The notes under the pieces are model-generated. The model was not told the origin of the DNA. It made no database searches and saw nothing but the letters and a program-made list of their open reading frames with translations. Below are positions 34,073-45,756 of a stretch of DNA of 64,000 nucleotides, in pieces. This DNA is from Parietaria judaica (taxonomy: Eukaryota; Streptophyta; Magnoliopsida; Rosales; Urticaceae). The stretch lies in assembly GCA_954871525.1 (NCBI GenBank), contig OX940870.1, positions 5,363,501 to 5,427,500 on the forward strand, given 5' to 3'. Every line of letters starts with the position of its first letter. The first letter of the stretch is position 1. The position numbers and the translations under genes were made by a program.

Positions 34073-35475
34073 TGATGTCAGCCTCCGTTTTGATCGAGCG
34101 AAGGACGAGCCAGGACCGTCGGATCGGCACGTGCGGGTAACACGAGACGAAAGTCAGTGACTGTTCCAAGGCGTGACCGTCGAGGAACGTGAATGAAAGA
34201 TGAAGGGCCTTATAAATAAATATAATATGTGTCAGGGGTTGGGAAGTGAATCTTGTGTAATTTTGGAGGGTAGTGGGTCCCAGCATTTGGGGTCGTTTAG
34301 AAAGTGGTGACGGTGCACATTGATCTTTGCATATATACAGCAGCAGCAGAAGCATGTGTATGTATAGATTGTATGTAGACGTAGATTATACAGAGCTGTT
34401 ATCACAAACCTTAGTGATTTTGGGTCAAAACGCCCCCAAATTTAATTTATATTTTATGCTGAATATTCGGATTAAATTTTGTCACTCAGTTTGTGTCTAA
34501 TCACTACGTGATGTCGTTTCAGGAGATAGTGTGTAATGTATCATGTTATTGTCGTTTAAAATATAATCGGGTAGTTCATATTATTGTCGTTCTAATCTTG
34601 TAAGGATTAAAATAATATATGAGGATGCGTCTCCAACTCTGAATCATATTATTGATAAATTTTAGTACTTTAAAAAGTTAAACCGAGTACAAAATAAATA
34701 AAAATATTTTTTATAATCTTTTAATCGTGCAAAATTTATTACATTTTTTATGAAATAATATTGCTATAAATTTCTCAATGCTTACACTAAAAATAATTGA
34801 AATTGATCTGCTTATGCTAGGCTCGATTTTTTTTTTTTTTACGGAACAACGGCTCTTCTGCATTTGAACTCTGGCAAGTGGCAACCGCACCCGCTATTTT
34901 CAACGTTGAAAAATCTGTGTGACCATTCGAGATTTTAAAACCAACAAATTTAAGCAATATTTGCCACTCTAATTGCAAAATATCATTGAAGAATCAACGT
35001 GCAATGTCGATAGTCTAATGTCAATACCATTGAAGTTGTTTTGTCATTTATATTTGAATATGATTCGGATAGAGGGAGAGTTGTTGTCACCTACTTTTGT
35101 CACTAGTCACCACTCACGGAAACGGAAGTACTAAAAAAAACTAATGAAAAAGTGGATGAAGTCGATTAATCCAAGAAAAAAAATTGAATTTGACACCATT
35201 GCCAAAAAAAAAATTAAATAAGCATACGCTGGCCTATTTCCCAACAACTTGATTACTTTTATCGCTATCAACTTTTGTTTGTAGGAAACCAAACCATAAC
35301 TTAACTTCTTTAATTCATCTCGTTTTTTTTTTTTTTAAACATCTTAAAATCATTCCAAAAACAGATAAAAATCTAGCTCATTTGTGTTCTTATTGCGCCT
35401 TACCGAGTTTTATTGTTTGTTATCGTTTTAATGTTTAGATTGCTTCGCAATATAGTTCACAATCACACGATAAGA
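34073..35475. other. intergenic, 3' of the NAC gene
   Basis: The first about 350 bp are GC-richer and probably the 3' UTR. The rest is AT-rich with poly-T runs. No gene is seen. Confidence 0.5.
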
Positions 35476-35480
35476 GATAT

Positions 35481-36421
35481 TGAAACGGAGGTTTTGATTT
35501 GATTCTTGGCTCGGTTCATATCGCAGTAGACGTGAAGGGAATTCCTTTTTACCATTTTGTATCTTGGATACTTGCCAAATAAGAAAACAAAACGCTCATA
35601 GTATAGTTTTTATTGATCTTGAAGAATCAGGTTCATTATTTAAATGATTGGCTATTTTGTGAGCTTCAGTTATGACTATAGTTTCAGTTGTTACTACAGT
35701 ATGAAGTCGTGACTACAGTTGTGAATATGCAGAACCATGCGAATCAAGATCTGGTTCCGGATTTATTTCTGATTATGCCTTTTAGATTGATTTATTTTCA
35801 TATCTTTTGTAATCGTCTTTAGTTCGCACCTAAGTCTCCTTTCAGTTAGCTACATCCGCGGATTTCGTGCAACCATATCTTGCACTAAAGGAGCAAGTTA
35901 GGGTTAATATATATACAAAACTTGCGCTTCTTAGAACATTTCAACCCTTCCAGAGATTAATCTTGTCGTCAGTTCCTTCAAAGTTATCACCTTTCACAGT
36001 CCGGTGTGTTATCATTGTGCATCCTGCCTCGGGAGAGGCGTCGACAGCATTTGAAGAACCAGACTGAAGGATTTAGTCTTACGTCGACAAAGAGCAAGTT
36101 GAACTTGCTTAGTCCGATTCTCTCCAGAGATGTGGCCACCTGCATTGACGTCACAAGTCGAGACTCAATAATCATTTCAAGACCAGACTGTTCTGCCAGT
36201 CATAACTTCACGGAGAGCCCATTTACTTTAAGTTATTTTACTAATTTATTGTGTAATTAGTGCTTGTAAACTTTATTAGTAATTAACCTGAGTTAGTGCC
36301 CCACAGAAGTAGATAGACATTGAACTGCTTTACCAAAACATCGTGTGTCTCTTTATTGCTTTCCGCATTGTATTTGGTAATCTTATCCTTAATCCGGATA
36401 CTTATGTAAACTGACTTTTCA
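35481..36421 (+). mobile_element. solo LTR, 941 bp, with 5-bp TSD GATAT
   Basis: Begins TGAAACGG and ends CTTTTCA, so the ends form TGAAA/TTTCA. GATAT flanks it at 35476-35480 and 36422-36426. A TATA-like run (AATATATATACAAAAC, about 35905) and a 3' part ending CTTTATTGCTTTCCGCATTG give a Ty1/copia look, in plus orientation. No internal sequence remains. Confidence 0.8.
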
Positions 36422-36426
36422 GATAT

Positions 36427-37102
36427 GATTAAATAAAGATATTATGATACACGTTTATTAATTTATGAAATAAAAAATAAATAAATAAAGTGAACTTTAA
36501 CTTACGATTAAAGAGGCAAACATGTTACATAGTGGTAATCAAGGTTTTAAATTTCAGGGAATTTCGCTAATATTTTCAGGGCGTATCATTATTTGGGAGT
36601 TGATGACCGGAAATTTACTATGTTGTCATTTTTTCAACGAGGTAAGTAATCAGCTAGGTAATTATTGTCTTGTTTTTATATTCTCTTTCATTCTAGATTT
36701 GTTTCATACGAATTTCATAGGAGACTAATGGTTTCTTATGTTTTCCACGGACTTTTGATGGTCTTTGATCGGTTTTAATGTGGGACTAATGGCGTTTGTT
36801 TTCTTGATTTTTGAATTATTTATTATTATTTTGTATTTATTAAAAAAATTATTTTAAGAATTATGTTTTGTGTTACTTGATTTTTTTTAAATATATATAA
36901 AATATTGTCGAAATATTCAAAATTATTATCTGACTTTTTCCTTTGATAATTCAGTCTGCAAGCCCGTAAAATTTATGCATCATTTGCGGCATGCGGCATG
37001 CCATTTTTTCCAACTTTTTTGTCTGCGGGCCTGTAAAATGGAGGGAGAAAAACGGCGTCGAAAACGACATTTAAAACCTTGGTTTAAATATCAAAAAATT
37101 AA
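36427..37102. other. intergenic, no gene seen
   Basis: AT-rich spacer with no coding frame or element end that I can support. Confidence 0.5.
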
Positions 37103-37790
37103 GGTGGCGTTAGGTTATGGTCTCTGAGACTAGTTTCTGGTTTTGGTTTCAAACAGTGTCATATTGATTTCGCAGACCACGTTTGGTTACCAGTTGTCTC
37201 TGTTTTATGAGAGCAGTCTCGCAAACCACTGAATTTTAATGAAGGAAAACAGAAAACGACTTAAAGTTGTTTTCTGTCTTTGGTCTTCAATTCAATCGTA
37301 CAATATAAAACAATAATAATATATTATCATTCTAAAATATTATTATATTATTTATAATAAGATAATAACTATAAAATTAACTTATATAATAAATTATTAA
37401 AATCATTTTGATATATAATTTTAATGATATTACTATCATGTTAACAAACATCCTTAAATTATATATATTACTTAATTACAATGATATAAACTCTTGAAAC
37501 AGAATATTTACTACTTTATATTACATTATTTAAACATGTAATTAGAGTCATGAAATATGAATAATTTTGTGTATTATGACAAATATTTTTTAAACATAAT
37601 ATTAATATATATTACTTTCAAATAAAACATACTTTCTTTTTAATAACATAGATTGTGTTTATTGTATTTTTTTTCATTTAAATTCAACCACAGATTAACA
37701 AAAGACTAACCAAACAGTGTTTCAAAAATCAAACTGGCTTCTCAAACCAAACTGCAAAACTGGTTTCCCAAACGAGTTAACCAAACAGCA
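37103..37790. mobile_element. inverted-repeat element, copy 1 of a two-copy family (about 690 bp)
   Basis: Left end GGTGGCGTTAGGTTATGGTC; right end GTTAACCAAACAGCA. It matches the copy at 45757-46448 over its length, with shared phrases such as TTTCAAACA(G/A)TGTCATATTG and CATTTAAATTCAA. There is no transposase. No target duplication is evident. Confidence 0.65.
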
Positions 37791-38020
37791 AGTGATTGTG
37801 TCTTTGGAGGCAAAAGCTTAACAAGAAACAATTACAAAAAAAAAAAATCCCAAAAGTGAACTCTAACTTAGATAAATATATTACACTTATACTTTCCAAA
37901 ACTGAACTATGTGCTAAAGAATAGAAAAGAGAGCAAATACTTCACCACTGTCTTAGGCTTAGCTCCGCTACTAGAGGCTCCGAGGAAGCCCGAAACCGAG
38001 AGCTCCGATCTTGCGGGAAG

Positions 38021-38605
38021 TTAATAGCGCGATGGACGGAAGCGACACGTGGGACAGGTGTTACTGCAATTGAGCCACCACTTTCGAATGCAGCTCATGT
38101 GATATACATGCTTGCACGTCATCTGCACAGCAGCCCTCGTACCGGCCAGTTCTTCGAGACAAATGACGCACTGCTCGTCTGGATCTTCGATTTCCACCGT
38201 CTTCATGAATGATTTCAGTCTGCTTACGGCTAGCCTCGTGCAATCTATCTCGTCAGACGGCAACACCGTTGCCGCTGTGAGGCGCACTCGGATAGCCGCC
38301 CCTGCTAAAGCGAGGCCCAACACAAGACGGACAAGGCCCTCCTTGTCCAGGCTATCGGGGTCCGCTGAGTATAAGGGACATCGGAAGAGCATGTTACTAA
38401 AGATATGTTCCGCATTCTCGTGGAACACCCCCAACGAAATCACCGTTTTCGCTTCAGAATTTACGTTTAGTTGGAGTGTCGTTTTCGCCTCCGTCGGGAA
38501 GAATTGAAGATTGATTTGGATGTGCAGGGTCACGGACTGAGAGCCGTGTGCCGGAGGAGAGTTGTCGTCGCAGTTTTCCACCGTGAAGCGCCATTGGGTC
38601 GTCAT
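38021..38605 (-). CDS. RING-H2 finger protein, unassigned
   Basis: Single exon, 194 residues, start MTTQWRFTVE. The RING-H2 finger occupies C146 to C187, with ligands C146, C149, C164, H166, H169, C172, C184 and C187 (CVIC, CKHVYHMSC, CPTC). It also has the usual tryptophans between the last ligand pairs, so E2-binding ubiquitin ligase activity is likely. Residues 1-140 match nothing I recognise: they look like a beta-rich soluble domain (LHIQINLQFF, TTLQLNVNS), followed by a helical segment (about 88-135). No signal peptide or membrane segment is seen. The finger is complete, so the gene is probably functional; its substrate is unknown. Confidence 0.8.
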   Translation of the reverse strand: MTTQWRFTVENCDDNSPPAHGSQSVTLHIQINLQFFPTEAKTTLQLNVNSEAKTVISLGVFHENAEHIFSNMLFRCPLYSADPDSLDKEGLVRLVLGLALAGAAIRVRLTAATVLPSDEIDCTRLAVSRLKSFMKTVEIEDPDEQCVICLEELAGTRAAVQMTCKHVYHMSCIRKWWLNCSNTCPTCRFRPSRY

Positions 38606-39083
38606 TCTCGCTCGAGAATGGGATTAAGTTTGGTTCACAAGATCGTAATTTTCATATATACATATAATATTATCATTATATTGGGTTTGTTAAAAAGATT
38701 AAAATACAGCTGATCTCCAGATACGCATACGTCGTTTTTTTTTTGGGTCGAACTATTTATCTTTAATTCATTAAAAGATAATATTACTAGAGTATAAAAC
38801 GATTAATAAAAGAAAACCTGCCATAAATATAGGAGTACTTATTGATAGAAGTTGTTCCTCATTATCTGCATTAAAAAAAATCTTAATCAAACAAAAATAG
38901 GGATATTTGTTCATTTAGAAAAACTATATCTACTCATATTTGTTCGTTAATAAGAATTCAATTTTAAAAAAAAAAAAAGCGAAATAAAATATTTAAATAT
39001 ATGAATATTTGTTCGTTTAAAAGTCTAAAATCTATATAATATATTTACATAAATTTTGGCATTTAGAAATATTGCTACACAAG
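38606..39083. other. intergenic, upstream of the minus-strand RING gene
   Basis: Presumably contains the promoter of the minus-strand RING gene; a TATA-like stretch on that strand lies near 38650-38670. AT-rich beyond that. Confidence 0.4.
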
Positions 39084-39179
39084 TGGTTGCTAGGATAGTA
39101 TAGTGGTAATTTCACACCACGTCTAAAATAGAAATTGTGGGTTCCATGATTCCATCCCCACATGCAACAAAACTGGTTT

Positions 39180-39228
<49 letters not shown>
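39084..39228 (+). mobile_element. tRNA-type SINE copy followed by a (TA)n tail
   Basis: TGGTTGCTAGGATAGTATAG matches the SINE at 6728. The A box TAGTATAGTGG (39096-39106) fits TRGYNNARNGG exactly. A B-box-like GGTTCC...ATTCC follows at about 39139-39153. After AACAAAACTGGTTTC comes a (TA)n tract of about 46 bp. No clear target duplication was found. Confidence 0.6.
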
Positions 39229-39230
<2 letters not shown>

Positions 39231-39595
39231 ATTCAAAGAGGTCGTTTTAGCCTAAAACTATTATAATACATTTATTTGGAAGTTTGTTTTTAGACGTTTA
39301 ATTAACATGATTTGATTAATATTCAATTAATAAATGTACTTTTATTTGAAAAAGTGAAGAAGAAAAAAACTATGTTAAATTTGGTTCCAAAAACATCAGT
39401 CTTAAGATAATACACAACAACTGAAACCGGATTTCAATCCGAATCGGAACTCAGAATCTTAATATTGGATAAAACTAATTATTTTAATTGGTTCTCGTTT
39501 ACATTTCAGGGCCTAGTTTTTATAATATGTAATATTAGACCAATGCTAACTACATAAAGAAAAAACAGGGACATAGTCTCAGTGTCTCACCGCGT

Positions 39596-40064
39596 GGGAT
39601 AATGATGGCAAAAATACTCAAAATTTGGTCAAAGAACTCCTCAGGTACCTAAAGTTTAAAAATGGTGGTAAAAATACCCAAAGTTATATTTGGGGAGTCG
39701 ACCACTCCAATCTCGTAACACCGTTAATTTACATGTTAACTCTGACCACGCGGACAAACGTGGGTTGCCGACAGAACAATTTTTTCCACGTTGACAAGCC
39801 CACATCAGCCTCGTTTATGAGAAAATAGCGAATTAAACCCCTAAGTAATACTATTTAATACAACTAATTGAACCTCTAATGATTACACTTAGCGAAACAG
39901 ATTTTTCCACGTGGCCAGTGTTATTGGGTAAGTTAATGGTGTTACAAGAATGAAGTGGTCAACTCCCCAAATGTGACTTAGGGTATTTTTGCCACTACTT
40001 TTAAACTTTGGGTACCCGAGAAGTTTTTTGACCAAACTCTGATTATTTTTGCCATTATTAACCC
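39596..40064. mobile_element. inverted-repeat element with long (about 165 bp) TIRs, Mutator-like MITE
   Basis: The left arm from GGGATAATGATGGC and the right arm (complement GGGTTAATAATGGC) stay similar for about 165 bp. They share AAATTTGGTCAAA, GGTACC, TTTAAAA, AAAATACCC, GGGGAGT and TGGTCAAC-type blocks. Very long TIRs with no gene suggest a Mutator-like MITE or foldback element. No 9-bp duplication is visible. A truncated relative lies at 29373-29735. Confidence 0.65.
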
Positions 40065-41940
40065 TAATTTATTAATAATTATTTGTTTATTAGTTGAATA
40101 AATAACTAGTGTAAATATAAATAAACTTTAAGAAAATGTGTGAATAATTATACGATATCAATATATTTTACAAGCGCGGGCAACTCGCGCCGAAGATTGA
40201 CCCCGGCACAGGTTGCCCTTCCCCGGTTCTTGTTCTCCGTTTGCCTGGAATTTGTTATTTACTTTTCATGTAATAATTAATGAATTATAACTTCTGGAAT
40301 TTGAACTCATAAAACTCGAAGTTAACGCTCGCCGGTGACAACTTAAAAAAATATATATCTCGCTGGTGAATACGCGACATTGAAAATTGTAACGTTACTC
40401 GACTGCTATTTATATAATAGCTTTGTGATTTGTGAATACCATAAGTATATGTAGAATTATTTCTCAACAAAATAAAATTTAGAGGATAAAAAAAAAATTA
40501 CACAAACAACATGTAACAACTAACTGAATTTCATATTATATATGTAAGGAAATAAATTATGTGGGCCAAATGCTAATTTGGCCCAATTCTAATTGGGTAC
40601 ATAAAAATTTGTTCCACAAGTTAGCTCAACTCGATATATACATACAAAAAAAAAATGTTAGTAGTTAATCCTAACGATAAAACATTAAAACTCATACATG
40701 AATATATAATATATTAATCATATAAAAAATAATTTAAACAGAATGATTGAGTTTGACCAGTGAATTGAGGAGACCATTCGAAAAATACGCACGGAAGCAA
40801 CTTTCACCATCATAGCCTTGGCTTCACAGGCTTATTGGGCCACATGCCTAGTGGCCCACTGGGCCATAGATTCAGTTCGACCATCCCATTTAAATTACCT
40901 TTATATATATATATATATATATATTACAATAATTGATTAATTTTGTCATAAATAGCTGAAAAGCACCGACATGGCAACATGCAAGCAAATAAGAATGGAT
41001 TAGAGATTATATTCCCTATTACATACATATGCTTTGTGTAAAATAATAATTTTCCTCTTTTCTGTTTGGTTGGTTGGAGGAAGATAAAATAAAATGGTAT
41101 GTATGTACTATGTATTATTTGGTACACAATTAGAGTTTAATTCAATACTAAAAATCAGAATTGATGATCTTAAAATGTAACACCAATTAAAATAGAAGCA
41201 TATTTTTATGAGTGTATTTTTTTTTTATTTTGGGTTTCAAACTTATTCTTCGTATATACAATATTCTCATGTTTGTCCACTATATATATATACACACACA
41301 TATATAGAGAGAGAGAGAGAGAAGTGGATTACAAATACAATTCGCATGGATTAAAAGAATCCACGTTTCAATACCCATTAATGAAGTTATAAAGTACCAA
41401 AAAGAAAGATGAATAGTTAAATAAATGGTGATAAAGTATTGGTAAGCTAATGGGCAGAAGTTGATAAATTATTAGCGACCCATTAAATGTATGTATTATA
41501 TTTATATACCTCACTCGGTCTCTGTGTGTTGCTTGCTGTGATGTGACTGACGCATAATTCAGTATAGTTTATGACTGGCTGTGACATACATTAATTATTT
41601 TGTAAAGCATGGTAAACTTACAAACAAGAGTCACAAGTTCAGAATGCCAAACTTATTAGTCACACCACAAAGTGGTGATGGGAAGAATATATATATAATA
41701 TACTACGAAACCCCAACTTGCCCACTGTTTTTTTTTTCCATCAATTATCCAGGACAAATATTATTTAATGATCCTATAAACATCTCCTTTTTGTTTTTTT
41801 TACTATATGTGTAAAATATGCAATGCACACACGTAACAAAATATATAATTATGTGTAGAATTAAGATTACATGCATAAAGAGATTAGGCATTTGCGTTTT
41901 ATTGAATTAATAATCAAAGTTATATTGTAGAATATATAAT
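40065..41940. other. intergenic, no gene seen
   Basis: AT-rich DNA with a (TA)n run near 40900-40923 and a (GA)n run near 41301-41320. Short open frames have no coding character. Confidence 0.5.
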
Positions 41941-41945
41941 GAAAT

Positions 41946-42676
41946 TGTTGGGTATAGTTTCTACATGATACTCATGAGAAACAAATATGAATAAAAACAG
42001 TGGCAAATAAATTCCATAATACTTATCGTGTAGATTCTTGGATTTGACGAGTGTCGGCTTGTAGCTTTGATCTGATCATGTGTTCTTGATCCTGTAAAAC
42101 AAAAAAAACAGTAAGTGGTTCCCTAGACGCGTTGGACGCTCTCCTTAAAGCTTGACTCGCTTCCTCTACGTGCTTGAGGTTCGTTAGGCGATAGCTTCCC
42201 ATGATATAACGGGATGACCGAGAACTCCGTAGCACTTTGAAGTTCACCGGCGAACTGAACCTTCTTGAACTCCGTTACCGAAAGACTCACGACAAGAAAA
42301 CGTTGGGAAGCATGAAAAATGAGTTTGCGGAGTGAAAAACCGGGAAGCAAACTCATAGTTTCTATAGAGATTTTCGAATGACATTTTTCCAATTGTGTGT
42401 CGAAAGGGTCGAGGTCACTTTCAAATTTATAGACATCGTGGAGAGACAAAGAATTGAATCATAATCAATTCTGGAACTTTTATCATAAATTACAATTAAA
42501 TAAAAACGTAATAAATTGAATTCAATATTCATAACGGACATAACTAATATGATAGACCGTTTTACGTAACGTTCAAACTTCGAAACATATCCCGGTAATT
42601 GGATAGAGCGTTCGTCTCGTGTATTCGACATTTCGACCGACTCGACGCTATCTCAATTTTATTTAACTGTACAACA
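41946..42676 (-). mobile_element. solo LTR, 731 bp, with 5-bp TSD GAAAT
   Basis: Begins TGTTGGGTATAG and ends CTGTACAACA, giving a TGTTG/CAACA terminal repeat. GAAAT flanks it at 41941-41945 and 42677-42681. A TATA-like CTATAAATTTG on the minus strand (near 42425-42435) suggests minus orientation. The minus-strand open frames across 42023-42631 fall wholly inside the LTR and are not independent genes. Confidence 0.85.
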
Positions 42677-42850
42677 GAAATTAGTGAGTCAACCAAATTT
42701 GAATAATTATCTTATGAATATGATAAACAACCTAATTTTATGTTTATGTTTCTATGTGGCTCTTCCGTTTATACTAATTTATACAATAATTATATCATAT
42801 AATTTGTTTTATATTTTTATCCGCGTGTGATCCAACTTCCAAGTACCATC

Positions 42851-43131
42851 TAGTCCCACGAATGTAGGAGTGTCGGAGGTTTTTTTTTTTAGGCAGAGCC
42901 AGAGCTCCGGGTGCGCATAAAGAGAGGAGCCGGATTGAAGCGCTGACGTGCGTAACGGCTCTATGAGCGTAGCCGTTGGATGAGCCAAGTGTATGGCTGG
43001 GATGCGAGAGCCGTTGGCTGACTCGGATTAATCCGGGTCCGCTTATTGGCAGAGCCGGAGCCCTCCGGCTCAGGGTATTAAAAAAAATTCGGAGGGGCGG
43101 AGCTCTGCTCCGGCCTACATTCGCAGGACTA
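42851..43131. mobile_element. hAT-like MITE, 281 bp
   Basis: The ends are TAGTCCCACGAATGTAGG and, complemented, TAGTCCTGCGAATGTAGG. The flanks GTACCATC (42843-42850) and GTACCATA (43132-43139) match at 7 of 8. The interior is GC-rich, with repeated GAGCCGG and GAGCTC strings, and non-coding. Confidence 0.75.
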
Positions 43132-43139
43132 GTACCATA

Positions 43140-43923
43140 TCCACAACCACAACACGACTATCTTTGAGACAAAAGACTCTTTCCGCTAGTCTTTCATATG
43201 TCAAATCTTTAACTTGAAGGGCTAGGTAGTAATAAAAACCTCTAATACTTATAAACGAAATGGCTTAATAATAACACAAATAATTGATAAAAAAAAAAAA
43301 AAAGGAGATCAGATAAGTTAAATGTAAAATGAATGATATTTATATAATACGCAAGTGACGGCAACTCATATTATTGCTCATTTTCTAAAATCTAAAATGT
43401 GGCAAAACTCACAAAGTTATTAGTTCTAGTTTTGTTTTTTTTTTAATTTCATTATCAAACAAATTATGTTCATTTTACTAAAATTTTATAAAAAGTTGTG
43501 AAGATTTTGTACCAACCTTCTATTATCGTCTTTATTGACTCGTCGCGGGATAAGTATAATTTTCATTAAAATGAGTAATTTCTATAAAACATAATTGTAT
43601 ATGGATGAAAATACAAAATCAATATTTACGTAGTAATAAAATTACAGAATCGAAATTGTAAATTGTAATTCTACAAAGTAATAATAATAATAATAATAAT
43701 TGGAAATATCCAATTACCTTTTTCAATATTATTACTTATTGTAATAAATAAAACTACAGTTTTTTTGTTTTTTCATACTTGGCACTTGGCTTGGTGGGCC
43801 ATGTTCTGTTGATCAATGTGGGAACAGCTTTTCAATTCATTTTATGGCTTTGTTTGGTTGATGACAATATAGTGATATACTCCTTCAATCAATCCAAAAC
43901 AACCAATCTTCACATTCATTATT
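43140..43923. other. intergenic, no gene seen
   Basis: AT-rich, with an (ATA)n run near 43680-43700. Nothing else is supported. Confidence 0.5.
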
Positions 43924-43931
43924 GTCCCAAC

Positions 43932-44527
43932 TAGGGGTGAGCATGGGTTGGGTTGGACCGCCCCGACGTTTTTTATGGACCCGACCCGATCACTTCGGGT
44001 TCCTAAAAAAAAAGCCCGATCCGACCCAAAATTTTTTAATGCCCGAACCAAACCGACCCAATAAAAATCGGGTTGGGTTGGTTTGGGTCGCCATGGCCCG
44101 ATTAATTAAAATTTATCCTTATATAAAAAAAAAAATATGAAAAAAATACATCAATGTAACTCAAAATTCAAGTAAAAATACCCCAAACAAATTTAATCAA
44201 ACAAACATACTCTAAACAATGTAAAACATGAAAATGAGAGATTGAACGGTCTTTGAATATAAATAAAATTGAGAGTGAGAACTTTTTAAAGACTAAAGAT
44301 TGCACTACTTGAATAAAAATTAATATGAAAAATATATTAATTATATTGGTCGGGTCAGAGACCCCGACCCGACCCAAGGTTTTGGACCCGACCCCGACCC
44401 GAATAGTAGTCGGGTCCGGCCCGATCCGACCCAATTTTAAGCGGGTTAGATTGGGCGGGTAGATTGGGGTCGGGTCTCCATCGGATTGGGTTGGGCCATC
44501 GGGTTGGGTCTAAAATGCTCACCCCTA
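43932..44527. mobile_element. hAT-like MITE, 596 bp
   Basis: The ends are TAGGGGTGAGCATGGGTTGG and, complemented, TAGGGGTGAGCATTTTAGAC, with an inverted repeat of at least 14 bp. The flanks GTCCCAAC (43924-43931) and GTCTCAAC (44528-44535) match at 7 of 8. GGGTCGGGTC and CCCGACCC repeats fill both subterminal regions and the centre is AT-rich. No transposase is present. Confidence 0.8.
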
Positions 44528-44535
44528 GTCTCAAC

Positions 44536-45756
44536 ACATTCAAGAGCTAGTGATGGAATCTTCATGTTTACAAGGCTGAGACTTTACCAGTATTAGCTTA
44601 TAAATATTATAACTAAACTAAAACAAGTTCCATATACAATAAGTGTATTTATTTTAGGTTGCTATTATTAACATCATGATAATTAATTAATGTTAATGGT
44701 ATTAAGATTCCAATCAATTCAATTTCAAGCCATTCTTTTGGAGAACACTCAAAAGCTCCATTTCAGGCCGGCCGGCCCTGAGTCTGTCGGGGTCTTAGGC
44801 AAAGATTAATTTTGGGGCCTCTCTTGTAATTATAAAAATAAATATCAAGCTCACTGATACTACACTACACATCATGGCCCACTTTTATATGAAGCCCACT
44901 TTTAATATGAATTTTTTTAATATGAATTATGTGTCTAATATATATCCTCACACCTGTATAACGTGAGCACAATACACTCAGTATTTTTTTCTTTCATCGT
45001 GGGGTCCTTAATTTACAAATCTATTATAGTCTTGGGCCTATCATGTATACCCTGACCGGTACTGGGCCTCCATTAATGATAAATATTACGTGTGTAGTGC
45101 TTTTCCAAACACTTCCACTTAAGTTGACAGACACATGCACATTCATACAACTCACTTATGTTTTTTAATGATAAAATGGGAAGATCGCCATAAGAGATTC
45201 GAGTGACTCTTTTGATTGTAGCTACAAAGTTTGTTGGTAATATGAGCATATAATATATGAGAATGAATTAACATGTACGAATAGTCCTTTAAATGGATCG
45301 GGATCCATCTTCAAATATGAATAAATATAACAGAGAAGAAATGTACATCATAAAATATTATAATTATGTTTTAGAATACATTAACATGTGATAATTTTCA
45401 CGTGCAATTTAACATTTATACTTCCATCTAAAGCCTTTATAAGAAGATCGTAATATGATGTACATTTAACATTGTATATTTAGAGCACATTTATTTATAT
45501 CATAACACATTAAACCCTAACTAAAATAAAATAAAATAAATGATTAAAACGTCGTTTACATGAAGTATATCATATTGTTCGTATTTATTGATTAAACATA
45601 CGAATAATTGTGTTTAATGTTTTTTTATATTGTAGATGGATTATATATTAATTTGATTACTGCTTTTAAGTACCGTAACCAAATCTTACATCAATTTCTA
45701 ATATATATATTGATAACACTGGTAACTTATCAAGCAAATTAGTGAAGTAATTATAT
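44536..45756. other. intergenic, no gene seen
   Basis: AT-rich, except for a GGCCGGCCGGCC patch at about 44766-44777 with phrases (GGGGTCTTAGGCAAA, TTTTGGGGCCTC) that look like the end of an old DNA element without a partner end. Confidence 0.45.

Noticed and set aside
33209..34355. Several alternative frames on both strands over the NAC gene
   Set aside because: They are shadows of GC-rich NAC exons; only one frame shows the NAC motifs.
42023..42631. Minus-strand frames of 74, 108 and 89 codons
   Set aside because: All lie inside a solo LTR with a clear 5-bp duplication.
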